A stretch of DNA of 64,000 nucleotides from Hyphomicrobiales bacterium (GTDB taxonomy: Bacteria > Pseudomonadota > Alphaproteobacteria > Rhizobiales > Rhizobiaceae): NCBI GenBank assembly GCA_900471525.1, contig UCEZ01000014.1, positions 124,979-188,978 of the forward strand, written 5' to 3'. Each line of letters starts with the position of its first letter. The stretch's first letter is position 1. This document shows, in pieces, positions 55,838 to 64,000 of this stretch. The position numbers and the translations under genes were made by a program. Under the pieces are notes generated by a model. The model had not been told where the DNA came from. It ran no database searches and worked only from the letters and a program-made list of their open reading frames with translations.

Positions 55838-57978
55838 GCGGATTGCCTCGTTTGCTGCGACCACAGGTGGCGATAGGTTATGCAGCGCGAAACAAGCTGA
55901 TCATGACGGCCGATATCGGCGATCTTGCCGCGGTCCACCACAAGGATCGCATCGGCATCGACCAACTGGGACAGACGGTGGGAAACGATAATGACCGTGC
56001 GCCCGTCGGCAATCTTGCTCAGGTTCTGCCGCAGAATGGCCTCGCTGTCAGGGTCGAGCGCGCTGGTGGCCTCGTCGAGAATGAGCAGTTTCGGATTGGT
56101 GATCAGCGCGCGGGCAATGGCCAGACGCTGCTTCTGGCCGCCGGAAAGGTTCGAAGCGTTCTCCTCCAGCATGGATTCAAAGCCGCGTGGCAGCCGCTCG
56201 ATGAATTCTTCGGCGCCGGCGATCCGCGCGACCGCGATAACCTCCTCGATGCTTGCATCGGGTTTTGCGGCTGCAATATTGTCGCGAACCGAGCCCCGGA
56301 ACAGGAAATTGTCCTGTAGCACGACGCCGATGCTCGACCTCAGATGGACAAGGTCGATTTCCCGGCTGTCATAGCCATCGACCCGCACGAGCCCCTGTTG
56401 GTTCTGGTAAAGCCCCTGGATCAGTCGGGTCACGGTGGTTTTGCCCGATCCGCTCTTGCCGACAATGCCGAAGACGGAGCCTGCGGGCACAGTGAAGGAG
56501 ACGTCGTCGAGCGCGGGCGGGCCGTCCGGGCCGTAGCGGAACGTGACCTTGTCGAATTCGATGCGACCCTTGAGCTGTGGCCTGATGCCTCTCCCGCGGC
56601 CGAACTGCTCGGGGCGCTGGTTCATTATTTCGCCAAGCATGCGAACGGAAAGCGCCACTTCCTGATATTCGTGCACCATGGTGACGATCTGGACGAGCGG
56701 ACCGGAGACCCTTCCAGCCAGCATGTTGAACGCCACCAACGCGCCGATCGTCATCGAGCCGCTGAACACGTCGAGTGCGCCGAGGCCAATGATGGCGACA
56801 CTCATCAGCTTTTCCAGGAGCCCGGTCAGCGCCTGGGCGACGGTGGAGATTTTATCGACGCGGAACCGCACGGAAATTGCCTGCGCGGAACTGTTGTCCC
56901 AGACCTGGCGCTGACGGGGTTCGAGAGCGAGCGACTTGACTGTGCGCATTCCGTGGACGGTTTCGACCAGTAGAGCTTGCCGCTCGCCTTCGGCCTGATA
57001 AAGGGCCTGAAGCCTCCGTTGAAAAGGCCCTACCAGCACCATGACGACGAGGCCGACGAGTGCGGCAAAGCCCAGCACGACGAAGGTGAGCTTGACGCTA
57101 TAGAGAACCAGGATCGGGACGAATACCAAAAGCGACAGGGCATCCAGAAGGGTGAGGAAGAGCCGGCCCGTCAGAAATTCGCGGATACGTCCGGTTTGTT
57201 GCATGTGCTTCACGAGAACGCCGGCGGATGCCTGCTCAAAGAGTGCGATCGGCAGATTGAGCAGGTGCCCGAAGGTGCGCGTCGCCACCCGGATATCGAT
57301 CTTGTTGGTCGCGTATAGCAAGAGGTAGCGTCGCAGGAAGGTAAAAATGGCGTCGAAGACGAGCGCGATGGCGATGCCGACGGTTAGAACTGCGAGCGTC
57401 GCGTAGCTCTGGTGAACGAGCACCTTGTCGATAACAAGCTGGAAGAAGATCGGCGTGGCAAGTCCAAGCCCGTAGAGAACGAAGGCGGCCAGCGCGACGT
57501 CACGAAGGAGACTGCGCTGGCGCACGATTTCCGGCACGAACCAGCGAAAGCCGAACGGCCGGTCATCGTCGGTAGAACGATAGTTGCGTTTTACCAGCAC
57601 CACCGATCCGCGCCAGCATCTGGAAAATTGCTCTTCGTTCAGCAGGATGAATTCCGGGCGCTGTGCGAGCGGGTCGAGAACCCGGATCATCTCGTCCTCG
57701 CCGCTGCCCGTGGCGCCGGCAATGACGACCCAGTTGCCGTTTTCAAGTTCGGCAAGCACCGGGTAGGCATCGCCCATTTGAAACAGCGCGCGCCAGGTAA
57801 GCTGCAGGTTTCTCGCACGCAGGCCAGCGTCCTTCGCCATTCGAAGAAGTTGCCGGGTGGCGACCGGTTCGTCGCCCACTGCGTAGTCGTGCAGCAACCT
57901 TTCCGGTGACAGATCGACGCCATGGTGGCGGCCGACCAAAGCCAGACATTGCAGATTGGTATGCGGAAATGTGCTCAT
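55834..57978 (-). CDS. Type I secretion ABC exporter with C39-like domain (HlyB/PrsD family)
   Basis: The 714-residue exporter has three parts. An N-terminal C39-peptidase-like domain covers about 1-135: the helix containing TNLQCLALVGRHHGVDLSP aligns with HlyB, and the usual DCG catalytic cysteine is absent, so it should not cleave leaders. A six-helix transmembrane domain spans about 155-430. The ATPase has Walker A GKSGSGKTT, signature LSGGQKQR, Walker B LLILDEATSALD and the H-loop VSHRLSQ. Such exporters secrete unfolded proteins with C-terminal signals. It sits 31 bases after the small unknown gene. Confidence 0.93.
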   Translation of the reverse strand: MSTFPHTNLQCLALVGRHHGVDLSPERLLHDYAVGDEPVATRQLLRMAKDAGLRARNLQLTWRALFQMGDAYPVLAELENGNWVVIAGATGSGEDEMIRVLDPLAQRPEFILLNEEQFSRCWRGSVVLVKRNYRSTDDDRPFGFRWFVPEIVRQRSLLRDVALAAFVLYGLGLATPIFFQLVIDKVLVHQSYATLAVLTVGIAIALVFDAIFTFLRRYLLLYATNKIDIRVATRTFGHLLNLPIALFEQASAGVLVKHMQQTGRIREFLTGRLFLTLLDALSLLVFVPILVLYSVKLTFVVLGFAALVGLVVMVLVGPFQRRLQALYQAEGERQALLVETVHGMRTVKSLALEPRQRQVWDNSSAQAISVRFRVDKISTVAQALTGLLEKLMSVAIIGLGALDVFSGSMTIGALVAFNMLAGRVSGPLVQIVTMVHEYQEVALSVRMLGEIMNQRPEQFGRGRGIRPQLKGRIEFDKVTFRYGPDGPPALDDVSFTVPAGSVFGIVGKSGSGKTTVTRLIQGLYQNQQGLVRVDGYDSREIDLVHLRSSIGVVLQDNFLFRGSVRDNIAAAKPDASIEEVIAVARIAGAEEFIERLPRGFESMLEENASNLSGGQKQRLAIARALITNPKLLILDEATSALDPDSEAILRQNLSKIADGRTVIIVSHRLSQLVDADAILVVDRGKIADIGRHDQLVSRCITYRHLWSQQTRQSA

Positions 57979-58009
57979 GGCCCCACCTGAGACATCGCTG
58001 CCTTTTCAC

Positions 58010-58318
58010 TCAGTTGAAATTCGGCGATACATTTACCGACGTCTGAGCCTGTGGCGCCGCGTCGCCCGCCGGAAGTGGCTGGATGTCGCCTATGCGACGT
58101 ACCGCGCCTGCCTCGACCAGGCCGCCGAGCGCCTTTTGCATGAGATCCACGGCATTGGCGAAGGCGTCCACCGGCATGATGATCCGCTGACGAAACACCG
58201 GTCTCGGATTGTTGTTCGCGTCGCGCTCGGTGGCAGAGAGAGACATGAGGTCGATCCGGACGATTGTTCCTGTGACGGTGATTTCGCCGATACCGTCGGC
58301 ATAGAGTTCATTGGTCAT
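58010..58318 (-). CDS. Small protein of unknown function in the type I secretion operon
   Basis: The 102-residue product has no signal peptide or membrane helix. The N-terminal 80 residues look like an alpha/beta domain (ELYADGIGEITVTGTIVRIDLMSL, VFRQRIIMPVDAFANAVDLMQKAL), and the tail is disordered (PLPAGDAAPQAQTSVNVSPNF). The ATG at 58318 has GGAGAAG upstream. It lies between the CobW-like gene and the exporter with 31-base gaps. It could be a chaperone or accessory factor for the secreted protein; no family was recognised. Confidence 0.65.
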   Translation of the reverse strand: MTNELYADGIGEITVTGTIVRIDLMSLSATERDANNNPRPVFRQRIIMPVDAFANAVDLMQKALGGLVEAGAVRRIGDIQPLPAGDAAPQAQTSVNVSPNFN

Positions 58319-58349
58319 TATCTTCTCCATGGTTGATGGTCGAGGTTTG

Positions 58350-59576
58350 TCATGCGGCGTGCACATGCTCCCAGGGTGGGAATGGATCGGGTAGATTGCG
58401 CGCAAGCTGCGGATCGAAGCCGCTGTCGTGCCCGATGAGACAGCCGTCGAGTGCTTCGCGAATGGCATCTTCGGCAAGATCCGCGCCGATGAAGACCAAC
58501 TCCTGCCTGCGGTCGCCCCAGACGGCGCTCCAGTGCCGATCCAGCAGCAAACGGAACTGGGGGTGACGGGGCCAGTGTGCCCGCGGGACGGTGACCCACC
58601 ACAGGCCTTTTGCCTCGGTGCGGCGCTGCACGCCGGCGATTGACAGCAGGCCGATCCAGTCAGGCCGGGTGGCCAGCCAGAAATGACCTTTCGCGCGGAT
58701 GAGGCCCGGCCATTCCTTCGCAAGGAAATCCTCGAGTTTGGAGGGGTCGAAGGGGCGGCGTGCCCGATAGACGAAACTCCTAATGCCGTACTCTTCCGTT
58801 TCAGGCACGTGGTCGCCCCAGCCATACAACTCCTTGTGCCAGAGCGGATGCCTGGCCGATTTCGCCTCGCTGAAAAGGCCGGTATCGAGGATGTCGGAGA
58901 GTGGAAGCTCACCGAAGTCCGTTTCAATGACACGCGCATCGGGATTGAGCGCGGCGACGATCCCGCGCAGCGTCTCGCGCGTTTCGGCCGTCACCTCGGA
59001 TATCTTGTTGATCACGACGACATCGGCGAATTCGATCTGCTCGACAAGAAGATCGACCAGCGTCCGCTTGTCGTCATCGTCGCGTGCCTCGCCGCGATCA
59101 CTCAGCAAATCGGTGCTGGAATAGTCCGAAAGCAGATTGGCTGCGTCGACGACCGAAACCATCGTATCGAGCCTGGCAATGTCACAGAGGGCGGCACCCG
59201 CTTCATCCCGGAAAGAAAATGTCGCGGCAATCGGCAAGGGTTCGGCAATGCCCGTCGCTTCGATCAGGAGGTAGTCGAAACGCTTCTCCGCCGCGAGCCG
59301 GCGGACTTCGCCAAGCAGGTCGTCGCGGAGTGTGCAGCATATACATCCGTTGCTAAGCTCGACCAGTGTTTCGTCGGTGCGCGACAGATTGGCGCCGCCA
59401 TTGCGAACGAGATCCGCATCGATGTTGATCTCGCTCATGTCGTTGACGAGGACTGCGACACGCAGGCCATCGCGATTGCGCAGGACGTGGTTCAGTATCG
59501 TCGTCTTGCCCGCGCCAAGAAAGCCAGCCAGTACGGTTACGGGGAGCCTTTTATCGCCTTTCATCCATGCCCCCAT
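58350..59576 (-). CDS. CobW/COG0523-family GTPase, putative metallochaperone
   Basis: The 408-residue protein has a G-domain with Walker [10 protein letters not shown] at 18-26, the family's metal-binding motif GCICC at 77-81, a base-specificity motif in VVINKISEV, and a C-terminal CobW_C domain with several histidines ([11 protein letters not shown]). COG0523 proteins insert or deliver zinc, cobalt or iron to target enzymes. An internal ATG at 59564 is an alternative start. The gene starts 10 bases after the giant protein's stop, inside the secretion operon, which is unusual for this family. Confidence 0.87.
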   Translation of the reverse strand: MGAWMKGDKRLPVTVLAGFLGAGKTTILNHVLRNRDGLRVAVLVNDMSEINIDADLVRNGGANLSRTDETLVELSNGCICCTLRDDLLGEVRRLAAEKRFDYLLIEATGIAEPLPIAATFSFRDEAGAALCDIARLDTMVSVVDAANLLSDYSSTDLLSDRGEARDDDDKRTLVDLLVEQIEFADVVVINKISEVTAETRETLRGIVAALNPDARVIETDFGELPLSDILDTGLFSEAKSARHPLWHKELYGWGDHVPETEEYGIRSFVYRARRPFDPSKLEDFLAKEWPGLIRAKGHFWLATRPDWIGLLSIAGVQRRTEAKGLWWVTVPRAHWPRHPQFRLLLDRHWSAVWGDRRQELVFIGADLAEDAIREALDGCLIGHDSGFDPQLARNLPDPFPPWEHVHAA

Positions 59577-59585
59577 ATCGTGTCC

Positions 59586-62500
59586 CTATGCCGCCAATTG
59601 TTTGAACGCTACGTCCACATAGTAGTTCGTGCTGTTGTAGGTGCTCGTCGGGAACAACCCGCTTGTTCCGTATGCGTAGACGCCGTTGCCGCCGCTGAGC
59701 GCCGACGAAAGTGCGTGCAGGTTGCCGTTGGTGATCTCGGAGTTGAAGAAATTGCTCGTTGCCGAGTAATTGCCGTTGGTGCTGTACGAGACGACGTAGG
59801 TGGTGTTCGCCTGGATCGCGACTTGCTGGGTCAGATTGACCGATTGCCAGCCGCTGGCGCTTTCGCCGGTGAAGGTCGCGCTTGCGAGCAGTGTGCCGGT
59901 CGACGACCAGAGATATCCGGTGTGCGAACCGGTGTTGTTGGCGCCCTTGTAGAAGCGGATGCCGGTGATCCAGCCTGCTGCGTCGGCCTGGAACTTCATG
60001 CCGAGGTTGACCCGATTGTTATCGTTGACCGAGACGATCGTTGGTGTGCTGTTCGCAGCAAAGACGCTCTGCGTGGTTGCTGGCGGGTTGACCGTCAGGT
60101 TGACGGTGGCCGATGACGTTCCTCCGCGACCGTCGGACAGGCTGTAGGTAAAGCTTGCAGTGCCGGTGTAGCCCGTTGTCGGAGTGAACGTGACCATGTT
60201 GGTCTGGGCGTTGAAATTCACCGAACCGTTGACCGCGCCACTTGCCCCGGTGATCGTAAGTGTGTCGCCGTCAGCATCCGTGTCGTTGGCAAGGAGGGAG
60301 GATGCGGCGATCGTCAAGGCCGTGTTCTGGACGGTGGTGAAGCCGTTGTCGTTGACGGCGACCGGCACGGTATTCGTGGCGGTTGACTGCTGGTAGAGCA
60401 CATCGACCCAGTAGTTCGAAGCGCTATAGGTTGATGACGGGAACAGGCTGTTCGCCCCGTAGGCGTAGACGCCATTGCCGCCGCTCGTGCCGCTGGATGG
60501 CGCGGTGAGCCCGCCATTGGTGCGGCTGCTGGAGAAGTAGTTCGCGGTTACCACATAATTACCGTTGGAATGATAGCTGGCGACATAGGTCGTGCCGGCG
60601 GCGATGGTAAGCGGCTGGGCAAAGGTCACCGTTTGCCAGCCGCTGGCGCTTTCACTGGTGAAGGTGGCGGTGGCGAGCCGGGTGCCTGTGCTGCTCCAGA
60701 TGGAACCCGTGTGTGTCCCGGTATCCTGGGCGCCCTTGTAGTAGCGCATGCCGGTGATCGTGCCGCCGACAGATGCGACGAACTTCATGCCGAGTTCAAC
60801 GGCGTTCGGGTCGTTGGAAACGGAGGCCGGCGTATCCGACAGGCTGAACAGGCTCGTTGACGTCGATGGCGGGGTGACCGTCAGGTTGACGGTGGCCGAT
60901 GCCGTTCCTCCGCGACCGTCGGACAGGCTGTAGGTAAAGCTTGCGGTGCCGGTGTAGCCCGTTGTCGGAGTGAACGTGATCATGTTGGTCTGGCTGTTGA
61001 AATTCACCGAACCGTTGACCGCGCCGCTGGCGCCCGTGATGGTGAGTGCATCGCCATCCGCATCCGTGTCATTGGCAAGGAGGGTAGATGCGGCGATCGT
61101 CAAGGCCGTGTTCTGGACGGTGGCGTACCCTGTGTCGTTGACGGCGACGGGCACTGTATTCGTGGCGGTTGTTCGCTGGTAGAGCACATCGACCCAGTAA
61201 TTCGACGCATTGTAGGTGGATGACGGGAACAGGCTGTTCGTCCCGTAGGCGTAGACGCCGTTGCCGCCGCTTGTGCCGCTGGAGGGCGCGGTGAGCCCGC
61301 CATTGGTGCGGCTGCTGGCAAAATAATTCGCGGTTACCACATAATTGCCGTTGGAATGATAGCTGGCGACATAGGTCGTGCCGGCGGCGATGGTAAGCGG
61401 CTGGGCGAAGGTCACCGTTTGCCAGCCGCTGGCGCTTTCACTGGTGAAGGTGGCGGTGGCGAGCCGGGTGCCTGTGCTGCTCCAGATGGAACCCGTGTGT
61501 GTCCCGGTATCCTGGGCGCCCTTGTAGTAGCGCATGCCGGTGATCGTGCCGCCTGCGGAGGCGACGAACTTCATGCCGAGTTCAACGGCGTTCGGGTCAT
61601 TGGAAGTAGAGGCCGGGGTATCCGACAGGCTGAACAGGCTCGTTGCCGTCGACGGCGGGGTGACCGTCAGGTTGACGGTGGCCGAGGCCGTTCCCCCGCG
61701 TCCGTCGGACAGGCTGTAGGTAAAGCTTGCGGTGCCGGTGTAGCCGGCTGTCGGGTTGAAGGTAATTGTGTTGGTCTGGCTGTTGAAGGCAACCGAACCG
61801 TTGACCGCGCCGCTGGCCCCGGTGATGGTGAGCGCGTCGCCATTAGGATCGGTGTCGTTGGCAAGGAGCGAGGATGCGGAGATCGTCAAGGCCGTGTTCT
61901 GGACGGTGGCGAAGCCGTTGTCGTTGACGCCGACAGGTGCGCCATTCACCGTCGAGGGGTTGAAGACGACGTCCACCCAGTAGTTCTCACCGTTGAAGCT
62001 GTTGCCGGGGAATATCGAGTTATTACCGTAAGCATAGACACCGCCGTTCTGGGCAACACTCAGCGCACCCTTGCTATAGGCGGAATTGAAATATCCCTCG
62101 CTGGAAGAATAGAAGCCATCGGTGTGGTACGAGGCGACATAGGTCGTCCCCGCCGCGATCTGGATTGCACTGGAGAACGTCACCGTCTGCCACCCCGAAA
62201 TCGACTCTCCTGTCGATATGCCGGTCGCAAGAAGCGTCCCGTTGGCTGTCCAGAGGCTGACCTTGTGTTCCCCGATATTGTAGAATCCTTTGTAGAAGCG
62301 AATTCCTTGAACAGAGCCGGCCGTGGTCGCCTGGAAGCGCACGCCCAGTTCCACGCCATCCCGGTCGATTATGGTTTCCTCGGCCGGTTTTGTGACCATC
62401 GTCCAGAGGCTGGACGTCGAGGGCAGGTTGATTGTCACCTGTTTGCCGGTCGATGGCGTCTCGAGGTTGACGCTGTCATCGACGGCGCGTGACATGATCG

Positions 62501-64000
62501 TATAGGTACCGCTCGCCTGTACGACCCAGTTATAGCTCCAGTTTTCCCGGCCGCTCGCCTTGAACCAGTGGCTGCCGCCGTCGGTGGAAACCTCGATGCC
62601 GGCGATGATGCCGCCTCCGGTATCCTGTGCTGTCCCGGTGACGGTGACATGCTGGCCTTCGATAAAAGTCGCACCGACATTTGGAGAGATGATTGTCGAG
62701 GTCGGCTTGATGTGGTCGGGCGATTGCGTCGCAAGGATCAGGCTGGCGTCGATCGTCGTTGGCTGAATGCCCATGTCGGCGAACATGTTGACCATTGCCT
62801 GCTGGACGTTGCGATCGGTCGGCGTTGCCGGCCCGTCATGCTGCGCGTTCAGCCCCCAGGACCAGAACACGGTGCCGGCTCCGAAGACGAGTGCGCCGCT
62901 CTCGGCCCGATACATGGTCAGGCTGTGTGTCGCATCCCCGCTGCCGACGGTGGTGCCGTAGTCGCGGAGATAGGTATCGACCGAGACGTTCGACAGAGAA
63001 AGATTGACCAGCCCGGCCGGCCTGAAACCGTTTTCGACGTCGGAATCCCATTCGTAGCCGAGAAGATTCTTGACGAGGTCGAAACTTTGACCCGGCAAAA
63101 TGTTTGCGACGTCCGTGTTGCGCCAGAAGCGAAGATTGGAAAAGTCGTAAGGGACGGAGATCGCGTCCTGACGGTAGCTATCGACCGAGAACATGGTGCC
63201 CGTCAGTGCATTTTCCGGCTTCTGCCCAGGGTCCGCATAGCGCGGATCGCGCCAGGTGCCCGTTCCGATGTTGCTTGGATCGGTACTGGTGCCCCAGGTT
63301 TCCTTGTAGCAGACCATGGTGCGATACGCCGTACCGCTGCCGTCGATGCTGTTTTCCCAGCGAACCTTCCAATAGCATTCGTTGCCGCTCCAGAATGCGA
63401 GGTTGACCCCCGCATCACGCGCCGCCTCGACATTGGTTCGCTGTTCGGCCGACCAATACTCGTCATGCCCGACTGAAAGGAATGCCTGGTGATTGAGCAG
63501 TTGGCTGCCGTTTCGCGCGGAGTCGACGCCGGATATATAGGAGACGTCATAGCCGTTCTGCTCCAGCCACTGGATCGCGGAATGCTCGACGCCGAAGACG
63601 TAATCGTGCGTGCCGCCGATGGGGCTGGTGTTGGTGACGATCGGGCGATTGTAGCTGATCGCGGAGGCACGACCGATGGCGTTGACGCCGCAACTGCAAT
63701 TTGGCGGCAGGTAGCCGATCATATCGTTGGGATCGACCGGAACCTCGCCGAAATAGAGGCTGGCACCGCCCCAGGCGTTGTATGCCTGCCAAGTCGTGTC
63801 GGACGTCTGGAAGACGATATTGCTGGTGGAGCCGTCGTCGCGAACAATGAAGGGGACAATGCTCTGGCCTGCAGTGCCGTCCTGGCGCACCAGTTTTGCG
63901 AAATAGACGCCCGAAACGGCATCCTGAGGAATTGCCCAGCTGGCTGAAACCGCCCAGTTGCCGGCATCGATCAGCCCGAGGGACATGTCGACGATGGGAT
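59586..64000 (-). CDS. Giant modular secreted protein: dimethylformamidase-like domain, Ig-like domain, four DUF4082 and three cadherin-like repeats; partial
   Basis: The frame is open to the right edge, so the N terminus is missing; at least 1470 residues are present. From the N-terminal side, a domain of about 420 residues resembles the large subunit of N,N-dimethylformamidase (HDEYWSAEQRTNV, GNECYWKVRWE, FRFW-like and FWSWGLN landmarks). An Ig-like domain follows (VTVTGTAQDTGGGIIAG). Then DUF4082 units (ISGWQTVTF, AAGTTYVASYH, NYWVDV) alternate with cadherin-like units (LLANDTDADGDALTITGASG, TGYTGTASFTYSLSDGRGGT). The C terminus ends YYVDVAFKQLAA. No cleavable anchor is visible. It is the likely substrate of the exporter downstream. 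The catalytic identity of the first domain is from family resemblance only. Confidence 0.88.
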   Translation of the reverse strand, partial: PIVDMSLGLIDAGNWAVSASWAIPQDAVSGVYFAKLVRQDGTAGQSIVPFIVRDDGSTSNIVFQTSDTTWQAYNAWGGASLYFGEVPVDPNDMIGYLPPNCSCGVNAIGRASAISYNRPIVTNTSPIGGTHDYVFGVEHSAIQWLEQNGYDVSYISGVDSARNGSQLLNHQAFLSVGHDEYWSAEQRTNVEAARDAGVNLAFWSGNECYWKVRWENSIDGSGTAYRTMVCYKETWGTSTDPSNIGTGTWRDPRYADPGQKPENALTGTMFSVDSYRQDAISVPYDFSNLRFWRNTDVANILPGQSFDLVKNLLGYEWDSDVENGFRPAGLVNLSLSNVSVDTYLRDYGTTVGSGDATHSLTMYRAESGALVFGAGTVFWSWGLNAQHDGPATPTDRNVQQAMVNMFADMGIQPTTIDASLILATQSPDHIKPTSTIISPNVGATFIEGQHVTVTGTAQDTGGGIIAGIEVSTDGGSHWFKASGRENWSYNWVVQASGTYTIMSRAVDDSVNLETPSTGKQVTINLPSTSSLWTMVTKPAEETIIDRDGVELGVRFQATTAGSVQGIRFYKGFYNIGEHKVSLWTANGTLLATGISTGESISGWQTVTFSSAIQIAAGTTYVASYHTDGFYSSSEGYFNSAYSKGALSVAQNGGVYAYGNNSIFPGNSFNGENYWVDVVFNPSTVNGAPVGVNDNGFATVQNTALTISASSLLANDTDPNGDALTITGASGAVNGSVAFNSQTNTITFNPTAGYTGTASFTYSLSDGRGGTASATVNLTVTPPSTATSLFSLSDTPASTSNDPNAVELGMKFVASAGGTITGMRYYKGAQDTGTHTGSIWSSTGTRLATATFTSESASGWQTVTFAQPLTIAAGTTYVASYHSNGNYVVTANYFASSRTNGGLTAPSSGTSGGNGVYAYGTNSLFPSSTYNASNYWVDVLYQRTTATNTVPVAVNDTGYATVQNTALTIAASTLLANDTDADGDALTITGASGAVNGSVNFNSQTNMITFTPTTGYTGTASFTYSLSDGRGGTASATVNLTVTPPSTSTSLFSLSDTPASVSNDPNAVELGMKFVASVGGTITGMRYYKGAQDTGTHTGSIWSSTGTRLATATFTSESASGWQTVTFAQPLTIAAGTTYVASYHSNGNYVVTANYFSSSRTNGGLTAPSSGTSGGNGVYAYGANSLFPSSTYSASNYWVDVLYQQSTATNTVPVAVNDNGFTTVQNTALTIAASSLLANDTDADGDTLTITGASGAVNGSVNFNAQTNMVTFTPTTGYTGTASFTYSLSDGRGGTSSATVNLTVNPPATTQSVFAANSTPTIVSVNDNNRVNLGMKFQADAAGWITGIRFYKGANNTGSHTGYLWSSTGTLLASATFTGESASGWQSVNLTQQVAIQANTTYVVSYSTNGNYSATSNFFNSEITNGNLHALSSALSGGNGVYAYGTSGLFPTSTYNSTNYYVDVAFKQLAA
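60311..61096. repeat. 786-base direct repeat, copy 1, within the giant gene
   Basis: One cadherin-like plus DUF4082 module (262 codons) repeats at exactly 786 bases. The sequence TCGTCAAGGCCGTGTTCTGG starts this copy and recurs at 61097 and 61883. Long blocks, for example 60549-60765 versus 61335-61551, are almost identical at the DNA level. Confidence 0.85.
61097..61882. repeat. 786-base direct repeat, copy 2, within the giant gene
   Basis: This is the second copy of the 262-codon module, in phase with the first and differing by scattered substitutions. The next 786-base boundary at 61883 begins a module whose DUF4082 part is more diverged. The near-identity suggests recent duplication or gene conversion. 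Confidence 0.85.

Noticed and set aside
55834..57978. Bacteriocin exporter with leader peptidase activity
   Set aside because: The C39-like domain lacks the DCG-type catalytic cysteine, and the operon encodes a giant repeat protein rather than a small double-glycine peptide.
60311..61882. CRISPR-like or IS-derived repeat
   Set aside because: The repeats are 786 bases, coding and in phase, with no short direct repeats plus unique spacers and no transposase.
58683..62492. Long plus-strand frames opposite the CobW and giant genes
   Set aside because: They repeat with the 786-base period of the opposite-strand modules, so they are mirror frames of the coding repeats.

Overview
The window looks like part of an alphaproteobacterial genome of the Rhizobiales type (Rhizobium, Agrobacterium, Sinorhizobium or a relative). 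The basis is GC-rich coding sequence, dense alternating operons, many ABC importers for amino acids and peptides, DUF2092/DUF2147/LssY_C proteins, and a PrsD/PrsE-like type I secretion system beside a polysaccharide polymerase-like gene. The assignment is inference from gene content; no rRNA, tRNA, CRISPR array, insertion sequence, phage gene or replication gene was seen.

Region 1 (1-19.5 kb) is a sulfatase and envelope island. It holds the 3' end of one sulfatase, two complete sulfatases (start codons at 10935 and 15512) and a formylglycine-generating enzyme (15213) that would activate them. Around these lie exported or membrane proteins: DUF2092, DUF2147, a beta-barrel, DUF4105, DUF4239, a DUF900 lipoprotein esterase, LssY_C and small cysteine-containing secreted proteins. 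Six transcription units between 5.1 and 17.9 kb each carry a related palindromic box (consensus GATACTGTAACATAC) 57-85 bases before the first start codon. This points to one regulon whose regulator is not in the window. It is the most interesting signal here.

Region 2 (19.5-21.8 kb) is a decay zone with a frameshifted response-regulator fragment and a small gene with an in-frame stop, followed by an AraC/GyrI-like regulator.

Region 3 (21.8-34.0 kb) is a catabolic and transport locus. A six-gene minus-strand unit (ureohydrolase, solute-binding protein, class III aminotransferase, cytosolic gamma-glutamyltransferase, aldehyde dehydrogenase, SBF-like exporter/importer) diverges from GntR, two permeases and an ATPase. 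An FAD oxidoreductase follows. The set fits uptake of a guanidino or amino compound and breakdown through a GABA-like route.

Region 4 (34.2-52.6 kb) is a second catabolic block. It has an Lrp/AsnC regulator, a peptide-type ABC importer with a fused two-domain ATPase, an aminotransferase, GNAT proteins, a HAD hydrolase with a PuuB-like oxidase, GabD, a tartrate-dehydrogenase-like enzyme, a PuuC-like aldehyde dehydrogenase, a cupin, a hydroxyacid dehydrogenase and an ArgE-like deacetylase. PuuB, PuuC and GabD homologues suggest polyamine-derived substrates, but no PuuA is present.

Region 5 (52.8-64 kb) is a secretion and surface locus. A polysaccharide polymerase/ligase-like membrane protein converges on a minus-strand operon. 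That operon contains a giant modular protein (dimethylformamidase-like domain plus DUF4082 and cadherin-like repeats, open at the window edge), a CobW-family metallochaperone, a 102-residue unknown protein, and a type I secretion ABC exporter with its membrane-fusion partner. The giant protein is the likely secreted substrate.
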